A program made the translations under genes and the position numbers. Below the pieces are notes generated by a model, which was given only the letters and a program-made list of their open reading frames with translations, had not been told where the DNA came from and searched no databases. A DNA stretch of 64,000 nucleotides, taken from NCBI GenBank assembly GCA_947652115.1, contig OX393565.1:18131690-18195689 (forward strand), read 5' to 3'. Numbering within the stretch: the stretch's first letter is position 1; every line of letters starts with the position of its first letter. This stretch comes from Blastomussa wellsi (Eukaryota; Cnidaria; Anthozoa; Scleractinia; Plerogyridae). This document shows, in pieces, positions 1-10,245 of this stretch.

Positions 1-1106
1 CCTCTGAATGAACCCCGAAACTGGCCGAAGTTGCTGGTATTCGGAAACCTTTGACTGGCACCACCCCAGCGGTTCCCTCGTCTCCTGAAGGGGGTGGTGC
101 GGCCTCGAAAAAACTGAGCAGGTCGTGAATTTTGCCCCACAGAAGCAGCTGACAGTAAGGTCTTTGCTGTCTCTGATCTGGTCTTGATCCTTGCTTCAAA
201 TCCTTCTCCAAACAAACTTTTGCCAGCTTGCGGAAACTCTTCAGCAGCAAGAGATGATAGAGTTCCCTTTGAATTGATTCTGTTAAGGACAGCCTTGCGT
301 CGCTCCTTTGACAAAAGTGCAGAGGCATTACCCACTAGACGTATAGCATTTGATGTGATTGCCCCAAGTTCCTTCACCTGTTCATAACTGAGGATCACGT
401 TTTCACCTGGCTTAGTTTCAGCAAGGAAACCGTAAACATGCTCAAATAACATGGCTACCGGGCCCATGGTGTCTAACACACGGTCCTGCAAAAATTTATT
501 GTCCTTGTCGACAGTTTTGACGCCAGGCAGGAGTGATGGAAGATAGTTATCCAAAGTGGGAGTGTACACACAATCAACATCTGGACGTGGATACTTTCTA
601 GCAATTGCTTTTCTCTCAAAGGCAGACAAAGGCTTGTGTAATGTGCCTAAGAATGCCGATAACTGTTCACTTGCTTGCCAGCGAGCGCTATGGCAAAGTT
701 CATCGTCTTCGTCATCCTCTCCCGCAGGATGAGAAGTGCCCGGGTTTGAACCATCGGGCTCTATTACAACTACTTCTTCAGAGTTGTTTTCTGCCCCTCT
801 TGGCCTTTTAGTCGCCGGGGGATACGTAGCGGTGTCATTTTCATTTGCCGATTGAGCCTTGAGCGCTCCGGCAGAGTTCAAATTTACAACTGAGCTTGGA
901 GCCTTGGGCGCTCCGTGGACACCATCTTCGTGTGGAGAAGTATTAAAAGCTTTCCGAAGCAAATTTAGTGCTTCGGGATCACTAAAAATCTGCTGAACGA
1001 GAGAGACAGGACTTGCATTACCTTCGCCTTCCTTCGGCTCAGCTCCTTGAAGTGAGATGGCTGTTTTATCCGAAGGATTGTCATCACCACGCGATGTAGC
1101 GGACAT
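1..1106 (-). CDS. DIRS-like retrotransposon Gag-like ORF, cut by window edge
   Basis: An open frame runs from an ATG at 1106 to the window edge with no stop (368 complete codons). The N-terminal third is acidic and low-complexity and includes KRPRG followed by a run of Asp and Glu. A conserved-looking middle block contains FLGTLHKPLS, FERKAIARKYPRPD and DRVLDTMGP, then GNASALLSKERRK and LFGEGFEARIK. The visible end is basic and Gly/Arg-rich (RGRTTPFRRRGNRWGG), as in nucleic-acid-binding Gag tails. From memory of similar proteins this resembles ORF1 of DIRS/Ngaro-type tyrosine-recombinase retrotransposons that are common in cnidarians. The reverse transcriptase and recombinase would lie outside the window. 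The frame is intact, so the insertion may be fairly young. A host gene that captured this domain is an alternative. Confidence 0.6.
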   Translation of the reverse strand, partial: MSATSRGDDNPSDKTAISLQGAEPKEGEGNASPVSLVQQIFSDPEALNLLRKAFNTSPHEDGVHGAPKAPSSVVNLNSAGALKAQSANENDTATYPPATKRPRGAENNSEEVVVIEPDGSNPGTSHPAGEDDEDDELCHSARWQASEQLSAFLGTLHKPLSAFERKAIARKYPRPDVDCVYTPTLDNYLPSLLPGVKTVDKDNKFLQDRVLDTMGPVAMLFEHVYGFLAETKPGENVILSYEQVKELGAITSNAIRLVGNASALLSKERRKAVLNRINSKGTLSSLAAEEFPQAGKSLFGEGFEARIKTRSETAKTLLSAASVGQNSRPAQFFRGRTTPFRRRGNRWGGASQRFPNTSNFGQFRGSFR

Positions 1107-1112
1107 CTTGTT

Positions 1113-1240
1113 CAGAGCGAAATAAAATGGCGATTTGGAGTGGAATGGCGCAGGGACTTATGGGGGTGTTGAAATTATGTTAATTATGTTAATTATTCAA
1201 GTTTGCTTTTAATGCGCTGTATTTCAGAGCGAAATAAAGT
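1113..1240. repeat. short direct repeat upstream of the Gag ORF
   Basis: The 14-mer CAGAGCGAAATAAA occurs just upstream of the Gag start (about 1113) and again near 1226. It could be part of a terminal repeat of the retroelement or a duplication made at insertion. No longer terminal repeat was found. Confidence 0.3.
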
Positions 1241-1505
1241 TGGTTACACATTGTTATATGAGGCGACTGTTCTGAAGTATAATTCAATTCCGTCGGTGAT
1301 GAAAAAGAGCGCGCGCAGTGTTCGACTTGTACAAGCTAGCCGTACGCCTCAGATTTGCAAACGTTTTTTACACATCTCATTCAAAGACATGGCTATTGAC
1401 AAACTTTTGTACTGACAAGCTTGAACGTGAAACTGTTTCTGTAGCTAATTCACTTTAGAAACATTGAAAAGAAAGAAGAGTTTTAATACAAGCTTAAGGC
1501 CGATA

Positions 1506-1773
1506 TATTTTCTTACCAGCTAACGTATTTGCGCGCGTGCAAGACAAAGTTTGTATCGTCACCGCGCAATGATGATACAGTTCCTTAACCAATCAGAATA
1601 ACGAACTAAACTGATGTTTCCTACGACGTGAGTAAACATCTCGGTACGAGATTACTCAGTGAGCACACTGAGCCAGGCAATGAAGAATCAGATGGCATTT
1701 TCCGTTGTTTGATCGACGTGCGTGTTGAATCTTCTTTTGCTGATCACAGCTACAACAAAATCCCCGAATTTGA
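1506..1773. repeat. 268-bp direct repeat, left copy
   Basis: This is near-identical to 2989-3256. Both copies begin TATTTTCTTACCAGC, end CCCCGAATTTGA and have equal length with scattered substitutions. The pair brackets the Harbinger-like element at 1807-2988. Confidence 0.85.
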
Positions 1774-2117
1774 TCGGTTCATAGCACGCCAGATGCTATG
1801 ATATTAGGTGCACTTTTTAACGTGGGAAAACGCCCTTTTACCATGTGAAACTGCATTTAGCAGTGTGACCGACGATTCCCAAGGTAAATTTCCCGCGTTA
1901 AATATCCATGGATACGTCAAAAAGATCACACGAAGCGCCCATGACATTTAACGTGGTAAGTTGGAAGGGTGTTTTGATGCCCGAGGTAAAAGAGCCAATC
2001 AGGAAGTTCCGTTTGACAGCAACACGTAACCGCAAAGTTTCTACGCAGATTTCATTCGCGCCAAATGGCAAACTAGTTCGCGCCGGAATGAATAAGTGTG
2101 GCTTTCAGACTGTGAAT

Positions 2118-2649
2118 ATGGCGGAATTTCAGGCAATGCTGTGAGTATGTTGTGTTTTTCAATTTACTTCTCTGCCCGTTTACTAGATCGGCTCTTCAAA
2201 CAGCGGCTAAAACCCCAAATATTTTTATTCTTGTTAGAAATTCGAATATGGATGACGATTTGTACAATGGATTTCTCTTTAACCGGCGATACCAGACGCG
2301 AGAATCCAACGAACATCAACCTGGACCGTCTGGCTTAGTAATCTATCCTGGTTATCAGCAGTTTCACCCTATAAATGTATCTACGAGTCAAGATGAAACT
2401 CCTCCTCGCTCTGAAAGTCCATCGGGTTCTGGCTCAGAGAATGTAAACAAACGGTGGGAAGCGACCGAAGTCAAGATCCTTATCTCTGCATACAAAGACC
2501 ACCATGAAAATCTGAACAACTCCAAGAGTAGTAAGGGAAAAAAATCTGTGTGGGAAAAGATTTTTGACACTTTTAATGAACATTGCAAGACTCCATACAC
2601 TTCGACGCGCGCGCGCTTTGGTTTCTCGACGTCGAATCCGTCTAGTTAA
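2118..2649 (+). pseudogene. Myb/SANT-like DNA-binding protein of the Harbinger-like element, truncated
   Basis: A short first exon (2118-2140, MAEFQAML) ends at a GTGAGT donor. Splicing to an acceptor at 2237 keeps the frame and continues as NSNMDDDLYNGF. After a Ser/Pro-rich linker comes a Myb/SANT-like trihelix start (KRWEATEVKILISAYKDH, then VWEKIFDTFNEH) with the expected tryptophans. The frame then runs into unrelated Arg-rich sequence and stops at 2649, losing the last helix. In Harbinger elements this protein brings the transposase to the termini and the nucleus; here it is probably non-functional. Confidence 0.5.
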
Positions 2650-2808
2650 GACAGCAGTACTCTGTTGTATCATTGCAAGCAACCGCCACCTTTGAAATCT
2701 CCTTCGCATCAAGTATCGCATAAAAAAGCAAGCGGAAAGTCGTCGGCATGATAGCAAGAGAACGATGGATATAAGACACGCTAATTCTCTCGAATCAGAC
2801 TCCATCAT
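2650..2808 (-). pseudogene. N-terminal fragment of a transposase-like ORF (Harbinger-like)
   Basis: A minus-strand ATG at 2808 opens a frame starting MMESDSRELACLIS and rich in Arg. It faces the Myb-like gene and is joined to it tail-on at about 2640, as expected if the DDE transposase body was deleted. Too little remains to confirm the family. Confidence 0.3.
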
Positions 2809-2988
2809 GATGACTCAAGAAGTTGGAATTCAATTTCCCGCCACATTTGCGTGACATTTGTTTTACCTTGGGAAATCGCTTATTGCGTGTAACCGCTGGA
2901 ACCACGGGAAACTAAATCCCAAGTGTGATGTACCGTGGGAAAATTTACCATGGGAAAAGCCATTTCCCGTGGTGCGTGTAACCGCACC

Positions 2989-3256
2989 TATTTTCTTACC
3001 AGCTAACGTATTTGCGCGCGTGCAAGACAAAGTTTGTATCGTCACCGCGCAATGATGATACAGTTCCTTAACCAATCAGAATAACGAACTAAACTGATGT
3101 TTCCTACGACGTGAGTAAACATCTGGGTACGAGATTTCTCAGTGACCTCACAGAGCCGGGCAATGAAGAAACAGATGGCATTTTCCGTTGTTTGATCGAC
3201 GTGCGTGTTGAATCTTCTTTTGTTAATCACAGCTATAACAAAATCCCCGAATTTGA
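2989..3256. repeat. 268-bp direct repeat, right copy
   Basis: Partner of 1506-1773. It starts at the base after the transposon's right terminus (GCACC). The left copy ends 33 bp before the left terminus. Confidence 0.85.
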
Positions 3257-3813
3257 GGGCGCGGAGAGAGAGAACATCTTTTATTGAAACTTCACCTGAC
3301 TGAACACACGTACAAAAATAGTGAGGATTGCAGTGAATGTATAAAGATTACAATAGAAGATACTGATATTTTTAACACCGAAATTGGCGGCTTTATTGCT
3401 TCCATAGGGTACTCACAAGAATAACGGAGTTTTGGCCGTCAAATTTTCTAATTCATTTAAAGCTCTATAATGATGTGTAATAAATTGCTCCAAGGAGAAA
3501 TTCGATTCCGCAAGAAACGTTGTACTGATACAAAGCTCTGTGGAAAAAAATAGAAAAACACAATCAAACACACTTGAGCTCAAGATATGAAAGAACTGCG
3601 GTTCAGTAGAAAGAAAAAAAGGCTGGGAATGTATTAAAACAGAAATTCACAGGGACACGAAGGAGAGGTGGAAAATCTGTTAGTATACCGTATGTATTAA
3701 TGACTGCTTTGATAGTTAAAAATGTAGTGTGCCTTTTTAAATTTTTCTTTTTCTTTTTATAATGATGCTACTGCAGTTAGGTCTATGTCAGGAAAATAAA
3801 AAAGGTAAGTGTC
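3257..3813. other. intergenic, no feature seen
   Basis: AT-rich sequence. It lies downstream (on the minus strand) of the two-exon gene and so may hold its 3' UTR. No ORF or repeat was recognised. Confidence 0.5.
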
Positions 3814-5400
3814 TTAACAGCAGATTTCAATTTCAATTGTCGAGATGTTACTGGTAGTACCTGGGACTACAACAATCCATTTCACCACAGATGACCCGTC
3901 TTTGCATTGACTGGGCTGCGTCTGATCGTCGTCCTCAGAATATTTACTTTGCTTGAAGATGATTAGGTGACCGACAGAGCCACATAAATGCCTTTCACAT
4001 TTGTTTCTCAGTAGGCCTGGGTAACACACTGGTAAACATTTCATAGTCACCTTGAAATCGCCGCCGTCTGCAATTTCACAAGTAACAACGAATCTGTCAT
4101 ACATTACTGAAATATGTACATTCTTCTAGAAACCCAGTATACTTTAAAATAACAAAAAATACTGGTTTAGATATCATTAACCACATTTATTATATAGACG
4201 CAAGCGTTTTGCTTTAAAATATAGGCCGTTTTCACGTGACGTCATAAAATTCTAAAATCCAAAAACAAAGAGCCACTTTTTATACTCATCAGACATAAGG
4301 TGCTAAATTTGTATCTGTGTACAACTTTTCAGCCCAACAGCGTCCTTCGTTTGGAACATTTCAACGATGTCTGAAGTTTGGAATAACGCACACAACTGAA
4401 ACTTGGAGAAGTGTATTCTTTATTTCTCTTCGATAATATAGTAGTTTCTTGACTCTGTCCACTGACTGGTTTTCGATTTGTTCTTTTTGGTCACGTGAGT
4501 GAAAACGCTCTATACCGCTGATAAAATTCATACGAAACTAGACGCATATCTGCGTGAACTCGGGCTTTCTTTAGAACAATTTTTAAATTCAAGAAACTAA
4601 AACACTTTATCAATAACTTATGTGATAATTGACAATGTCGCAAAACTACTTACAATGAACGGTTCTGGTGATGCAATCATAAAAATGAAAAGCAAAATAT
4701 AATCTACAGAATATTAATTAAAAAGCTTAAAATTGGTCTTAGAATGAATGATTTAAAAATAATTCGAAGGAGTAACAAAACATCGTTTTATGTAACAACA
4801 TTGGGTGTGATCATACGCGAGTAATGAGAACAAAAGCAAACTATTTTCTGCTATTTCCAATACAAATTCTAATAGTTCTGCCATCTTACTTTCTAGTCCT
4901 TGGCAGAAAAACAAAAACTACCCCAAGAATCATTATAAAAAAATAATAAATTTAGAACAATATGACACTTTTTGTTCATGTCGTTGCCGCCTCAGTCCTT
5001 ATGAATGGGCCATGTCGAGTCCCGCGGGATTGCAAACTTTTGTTTTGGCACGCGCAAACTCGTTCCCAAACATTTCAACTCGAGGCTCGAGGTACGAAAT
5101 CTATTGTCCATGGCCAATATGGCCGCCACGCGAATAAGGCCCATTGGTAAAGTAGAGACCTGTAAAATTTGGAATTTGGAGTGCCAGTTTTTATTTTAAC
5201 AATTCGACCCTTTCGCGTGCTGGCATGACGCAACAATGAGAATTGCTAACTAACCAATTTGCTTGCTCCCTCGTCGATAGTGTAGCATGCAGCTCTCTTT
5301 CACACTTACCTGGTTGAAAGAAAACGCGCAGTACTTGACCTGCGCCAGTCTTGTCCAGTTTAACGATGTTACACTGGGGCTCAAATGGATTCCCCGACAT
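3814..5400 (-). CDS. two-exon hypothetical protein, 127 aa, cysteine-containing
   Basis: Exon 1 (5400-5310) starts ATG TCG GGG and ends CCAG|GTAAGTG in phase 1. Exon 2 (4106-3814) follows a TATTTCAG acceptor and resumes in the matching phase, so the joined frame is exactly 384 nt and ends in TAA. The protein opens MSGNPFEPQCNIVKLDK. Alternating hydrophobic segments (GQVLRVFFQPVMYDRFVVTC, DFKVTMKC, GHLIIFKQ, VVKWIVVV) suggest a small beta-sandwich, with about eight cysteines and no signal peptide. The family was not recognised. The exon 2 acceptor could also accept the phase-1 donor at 7272 of the upstream WD40-like gene, but the beta-strand pattern runs more naturally from exon 1 at 5400. The intron at 4107-5309 holds a MITE. 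Confidence 0.55.
4221..4514. mobile_element. MITE with GTTTTCACGTGAC-type inverted ends
   Basis: The left end ATAGGCCGTTTTCACGTGAC is mirrored at the right by GTCACGTGAGTGAAAACGC. The internal sequence matches a second, inverted copy at 27122-27882. It is non-coding and lies in the intron of the 127-aa gene. Confidence 0.65.
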
Positions 5401-7271
5401 GATGCACCTTATAAAACCACAACATAAACACCACTTCAAATACAACGCGAGAACGTTCTGATTGATCGTTTACAATCTATTGCATCAAAATCTCTTTTTT
5501 CTTTAACTGTTACTTTTGCCGTTTACCACAAGCTGATGACGCAACACCAAATATACCAGTTCGGTTAACGTGTTTACGTTCTTGTTGTCACCCAATTGAA
5601 GTCATGTGATGATTCATTTGGGAGGGTTACAATTGTTGTGTTCGTATATACTCCCATGCATTCAGTTGCACGTGAACAATTAAGCAAGTGTAACCCCCAA
5701 ATGAAACATCACATGACCTGAACTGGGTAGCAGAATAGGTCAATGATTACCCGCCAAAGAGAAACCAAGTGAACAATGTCATTGAATGTTAACCAAGACA
5801 TTACCTTTCAAAGTCACGCTTACAGCAAGAAACAACTTCACGTGAAGAATACAACATTGACATGCGTTGTAAACACCAAATCTTGAGTCCCCCTTCATTC
5901 GTGAGAAGCGCAAGGTATTTATCTGAAACACACAAATGATGAGAACTAAGCATGATCAAAAGTGCCGCAGAATATCCAGCCTATGATTCAAAATTCAAGG
6001 ACTTTTTGAAAGACGGTATACGCACCCAAAATCACTTTTCAAGCACTTGATCTTGTTGGTCCGAAAGTGGAGTTATCCGCATGAAACATCATTGTTAAAA
6101 TTAAGTTAACGTTACAGACAATATCCACTATTTATTAGCCTTGGTTCAACAATCAAACGGATTTTGCGTTTCTTTACTCAAATTCGAAAATGTATTACTG
6201 ATCTGAGGAATCCGCACTCCGAGTGGATTCAGTAGACCAAATCTAGATCCGGATTCTAGGATTCATGATCCGTGCGTTTCTTTAGTATTTTATCCCGCGA
6301 AAAAAGTGCACTGACTCAGCCATGCTATTTGGAACCACTGTCAGTGAGGTTAGTTTTCCCGGCGTCAATTTCGATTTAAATGCAAAAATATGAAAGGTGA
6401 CGGCATTTTGAGCAGCGAAAAGTGTGAACTTAAGATAAATGCATGTTTTCTGGAACAGTTACTGTGTGCCTGGAAGCTACACCTTTTCTAAATCGTCACG
6501 ATCGTCGTCTGCACTGATGATGTTTTCACACAATTGTTCGCTTCAGATATATTTTCGTCACAAGGTTGTGGCTCAGGCTAACATTTGAGGAGCTGCTTTA
6601 TCGTGTTAAATTTGTCATGGCTAGAAAATCCCTTTTCGGATTTTTCGTTTCTTTGTGAGCGAAGCATCCACGTGATCTAAGATAAAAAGACCCAATATTA
6701 GATTCTCCAAAAAGAAACGCTTGGTTTTCGTTTACATATACGAACCTTTTAGTGTATAAAAAAGCTCGAAAAGCTTGTCTAAACAAACGAGATCGCCATG
6801 AAACTGCTAAAGGAACATGTAATTATACAGACTTCCATTAACACAGCTTCCAGCGACGCAATAAGATTTTGCTTCGCCGTACAATTTAAGTAATTCCAAT
6901 GGCAGCGAAAATGGCGGATATGAGGCATTGCCTTGAAGTGTATGCATCGTGCACGTGCGCTATTGTACTGACATAAACCTTTTGTTTAAGGTGGCTCATA
7001 ATGGTTTTCACATACCTGTCTTCTGAATTCTATTGCAGCAATATCAATAATGCTGAAGGGTAACGTTTGGAAGAAACGTGTGTAGATTTTATTAATAAAA
7101 CTATTTGATGCCCATGTGACGCCAAAATTCTGTGAAACTCACGAACGAACGAACGAGACAACAAAGAACTCAAAATAATATGGAACAGAAAAACATTAGC
7201 TCAAAAACAAAGAAAAAAGTCACAGGTTTTCACACCGAGGTAAACCCCTTCCTTCACCATTGAACACTTAC
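5401..7271. other. intergenic or intronic, no gene recognised
   Basis: Apart from a palindromic MITE (5589-5729) and two repeat fragments, the one at 6760-6925 resembling 9930-10130 and the one at 6986 starting TTAAGGTGGCTC like the element at 25055, nothing coding could be supported. It may include the upstream region of the 127-aa gene and later introns of the WD40-like gene. Confidence 0.4.
5589..5729. mobile_element. short palindromic MITE
   Basis: The left arm (GTCATGTGATGATTCATTTG) pairs with the right arm (CAAATGAAACATCACATGAC). Arms are about 45 bp with few mismatches, around a 50-bp loop. Confidence 0.7.
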
Positions 7272-8219
7272 CGTGTGTAATACAGCAGCAATCAACTGCA
7301 CAGGGAAACAACAAGCTCTTCCATTCGTCCTTTTCGTGGTGATACACATAAGCCATCAGAGGCAAGATGGCAACTATGGCGTAATTTGTTGAAATCAACA
7401 GTTGGACAGACCTATCAGATAACGGCGACAAACTGTCTGTACCAGGCTTCTGAAAAAATCTTGGATTAAGAAATGGTGCATCTATAATCAAACCTTCATT
7501 TGATAGCCTGGATGTAACCCTTGATTTTTCCTTTGCCTCTGTGTGAAGTTCCTTTGTGGGAGATACTGGAGAATAATGTAAACTCCCTACACTTCCGCGA
7601 ACATCTTTTTCCGAAATTGTGAGCACATCGTTTATTTCACTGCCATTTCTCGAGACAATGTCAGAAGACACAACATTGTGGTTTTCCACTGACTTGTCAG
7701 ATGAACCAGGCTCCACTTCTTTCAAACTATTGTGTTCAATTGTGCCTCCGTTTTCCTCAGAAAGTTGAGCATATGTTTTTAACCTATCAGTGTTCAACTC
7801 CTTGTTTTTAGAACCACCCTCAGTTTGTTTAATGAAGTTCTGGTTGGTATTTCCTTGTTTGCAGGCGGCAAGTGATTTAATATCGTCATTATTTTGTCCC
7901 AAACCTTCTGTCCTCGAGAATGTACCTTTATACTGTGCATTACCTGAATCATACTTTTCTTGTCGTTTTTCACTGTCCATAATTGTTTTACGCTCATTTG
8001 ACGTATATCGTTCCAGTTCAGATGGTCGATGACCTTTAGTGATTTCTGACCATCGTTCGCTTATCGTCCCTAGCAAAGCAAGGCTTTCTTGAGATGTCCT
8101 GCTCCATTGTAAAGCAACTCTACCTTCAAGTGAACGTTCTACAAGCAGCGATCCTTCTAACGATTCTTGGAATGAAAGCCTTGTTCCGTTTTCATGAGGA
8201 GTACAGGTCTTGATAGAAA
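7272..8219 (-). CDS. large exon, probable continuation of the WD40-like gene
   Basis: A 948-nt exon lies between a TGACAATAG acceptor (8219) and a strong CACG|GTAAGTG donor (7272). It is entered in phase 1 (first codon completed by TT) and left in phase 1. The protein starts SIKTCTPHENGTRLSF; GTRLSF-x-ESLEGSLLVERSLEGRVALQW could be one more propeller blade. A long polar Ser/Glu/Lys-rich linker follows, then a hydrophobic stretch (STNYAIVAILPLMAYVYHH) that could be a membrane segment or buried strand. The donor of the exon at 19163 is also phase 1, so the two join in frame across an 11-kb intron. A separate gene is possible. The next downstream exon was not found. Confidence 0.5.
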
Positions 8220-8516
8220 CTATTGTCAAGGAGTTAAAAACATACTTGTCAGATTAGATAAAAATCGAACGGAATCGAACAGCTGTCCCTAGCGAATACG
8301 GTCAACAGTCCCGGGAGGTGGGGAGGGGGAGAACTCCCATAAACGGGCTATATAGGTATGTGCGCGGGATACGATATGGTTTTTTGAGGTTCTCGGGTAT
8401 CAGTTTTGCCCCTTTTGGCATTGTTCCTTGTGTGATCCTTAGATAGGGTAACGAAATTCTATCGTTGAAAAAGAAACGGCCTATTTCAACTGAACAATCC
8501 TTTAAGAGTGTTAATG

Positions 8517-8551
8517 TTACAGAAACGAAATTAAATTAAATTAAATTAAAC
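8517..8551. repeat. (ATTAA)n microsatellite
   Basis: Short run of AAATT/ATTAA units beside AT-rich unique sequence. Confidence 0.7.
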
Positions 8552-9235
8552 AAGGTTCACAACTTTCTAAGTTTTCGTTTTTTCCTTGAATAGGGCGTCA
8601 GTTTTTGAGTTTGGGCCTTAAATAGGGTATCAACTGTTTCGGTTTTCTTTACCCTTAAATATTTAAGACAGCACCCCCTCTCGCCGGGTCTACAGGTTCA
8701 AGTTATCGGGAGAGTTAATAAGACAATGGCATAGACAGGTATCTAAAGGGCTCGAGTTATAGGGGGGTCCAAGCTATTGAGAGTTCAAGTTATTTTATTT
8801 GAATATCAGATTCAACTGTATTTTAAGAAGAGGATAGACAGGTGGCTCCGTCGTGCAAGTTGATTTTATGATAACTGTACACATAAATAAATCCACATAG
8901 ATATTCACATACCAGGGCGGTCAGTTGGCCACTTTACTACACACCACTGATTTGATCTCAAGAAACAGAGAGTGTAGTCCTCTGACATTAGTCTATTAGA
9001 AGAGATATGGGAAACACGTCGTCAGCTTCATTGATAAAACCTGAATCATCATAAGCGACGTGTGATAACCGACAGATCGTAACAACTAAAGAAGACTGGT
9101 TAGCTTATTGTATCGCTTGGTACATGGAAGCGTGGCAGACCTTGGAATACAAAGCAAGGGAAAGTCTAATCAGTTACGAGCCTAGTGGCTTTTCTGGTCG
9201 GAGCTTAAGCCGGTTTCTTTAGTATTAAGTGACAG

Positions 9236-9405
9236 AGAGTAACGACGAAGGGCTAACGCCCGACGAAGGGCTAACGCTCGAAACGTCAGCTCTCGAATCT
9301 CTTTACGGTGGCCAATTCACATTATCAACCAAGTTGATAAAACCAAATTATATTGTTATACTTCCCACCGAAGCAGCACCACAGTTTCTTTAGACACTTC
9401 CCCCC
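9236..9405. mobile_element. terminal fragment of a Penelope-like element
   Basis: Contains GACGAAGGGCTAACGCTCGA, GTCAGCTCTCGAATCTC and the AGTTGATAAAACCAAATTAT block that also end the PLE at 60665-61125. A short doubled GACGAAGGGCTAACGC unit sits at its left edge. Confidence 0.65.
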
Positions 9406-9466
9406 TCTATTTCTAACTCCCCCTGGATGGGATGCTAGTCCATCGCAGGGCCGGTTACCCTCCAGC

Positions 9467-9498
<32 letters not shown>

Positions 9499-9505
9499 AT
9501 TGTGA

Positions 9506-9915
9506 AAGATTAATTAATCAGCATGACACGAGCGTGGGACAAAGAAAATTTCTGAGTCCCCGACAGGACTCAGAATTTTTTCTTTGTCCCACGCTCGTGT
9601 CATGTTGATTGATTAATCTTTCACAGTAAATTTACCGAGCTGAAAATTTGCCATCACTCTCATTTCCATAACTTATGATGATAGCGACATTGCTGATCCT
9701 ATGCAGTATGCGGGACGCGTGGTACATAAGAACTCAGTAAAAATGATTTAGCTCCCCAGGAGTTCTCGTAGCTCAGTCGATAGAGCGCCCGCCCGGTGTT
9801 CGGGAGGTCATGGGTTCGATTCCTGTCGGGGACACAGAATTTTTCTTTGTCCCATGCTCGTGTCATGTTGATTAATTAATCTTTCACATTAAATTTACCG
9901 AGTTGAAAATTTGCC
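9506..9915 (+). mobile_element. tRNA-derived SINE cluster (family 1) flanked by a 14-bp target-site duplication
   Basis: ACCTTTGTTATTGT stands on both sides of the insert. Inside are a truncated minus copy, a truncated plus copy (together a perfect-looking hairpin around 9500-9620) and one complete plus copy with its tRNA-like head at 9762. Shared body motif: TTTGTCCCACGCTCGTGTCA. Confidence 0.7.
9762..9833 (+). tRNA. tRNA-like SINE head (not a functional tRNA)
   Basis: It folds as a full cloverleaf: acceptor GTTCTCG with CGGGGAC, D arm GCTC/GAGC, anticodon stem CCCG with CGGG, and T arm with TTCGATT (box B GGGTTCGATTCC). Position counting puts GGT (Thr) at 34-36, but base 33 is C rather than U and the stem has a mismatch. 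It continues directly into the SINE body, so it is best read as a Pol III promoter of a SINE. Confidence 0.6.
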
Positions 9916-10245
9916 ATCACTCTCATTTCCACCTTTGTTATTGTTTACATGCAAAAGTTTCAGCATTGTATTGTACGTAGAGCGTGTCGGAACGAAAGAG
10001 ATCACCGAGAAACTTGCTAAAAGTTATTTAAACACTTCCAGTAACATAACTTACAGCAATGCAATACGATTTTGCTTCTCCGCACAATTTCCATAATTTC
10101 GATGGCACCGAAAATGGTGGAGACTGACTAGGGCCCTTTTAATTCCCTGGCACCCATTAAAACACTTTGGTGGAGAGAGGCTCAAATGTGGAGAGTATTT
10201 AGGAGGACCTGAGTATGATCAACATCACTTGGTGTAACAATTATG

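Larger units (their letters stand above)
1807..2988. mobile_element. decayed Harbinger-like DNA transposon
   Basis: The ends are inverted (GGTGC at 1807 and GCACC at 2988), and the subterminal regions share the same GTGGGAAA/TTTCCC-rich motif in opposite orientation. Inside are a Myb/SANT-like ORF (+) and the start of a second ORF (-). This two-gene arrangement is typical of PIF/Harbinger elements. The outer trinucleotides (TTA left, TAT right) do not give a clean 3-bp target duplication. The two ORF fragments meet at about 2600-2650, so a central deletion seems to have removed most of the transposase. Confidence 0.5.
9471..10140. mobile_element. MITE with AAAGGGCCCTAGTC termini, itself hit by a SINE
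   Basis: The left end AGGGCCCTAGTCAGCC is mirrored by GACTAGGGCCCTT at the right. Flanking TTAA-like sequence suggests target duplication. Its body (GAGAAACTTGCTAAA...) recurs at 24340-24490 and, weakly, at 6760-6925. A SINE cluster interrupts it at 9506-9915. Confidence 0.6.
9175..10245 (-). mobile_element. tRNA-related SINE (family 2), minus copy broken by two insertions
   Basis: Blocks of the same SINE as 34297-34560, in reverse orientation: GAGCCTAGTGG near 9178, CCCCCTGGATGGGATGCTAG near 9420, and CACCCATT with GTGGAGAGAGGC near 10150-10190. The blocks are separated by a PLE terminal fragment (9236-9405) and a MITE (9471-10140). Confidence 0.6.

Noticed and set aside
9212..9396. GTTTCTTTAG repeat as a target duplication of the PLE fragment
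   Set aside because: The right-hand copy is also present at the PLE end near 61105, so it belongs to the element family.
9762..9833. Functional tRNA-Thr
   Set aside because: U33 is missing, the anticodon stem has a mismatch, and the sequence is the head of a SINE with other copies nearby.
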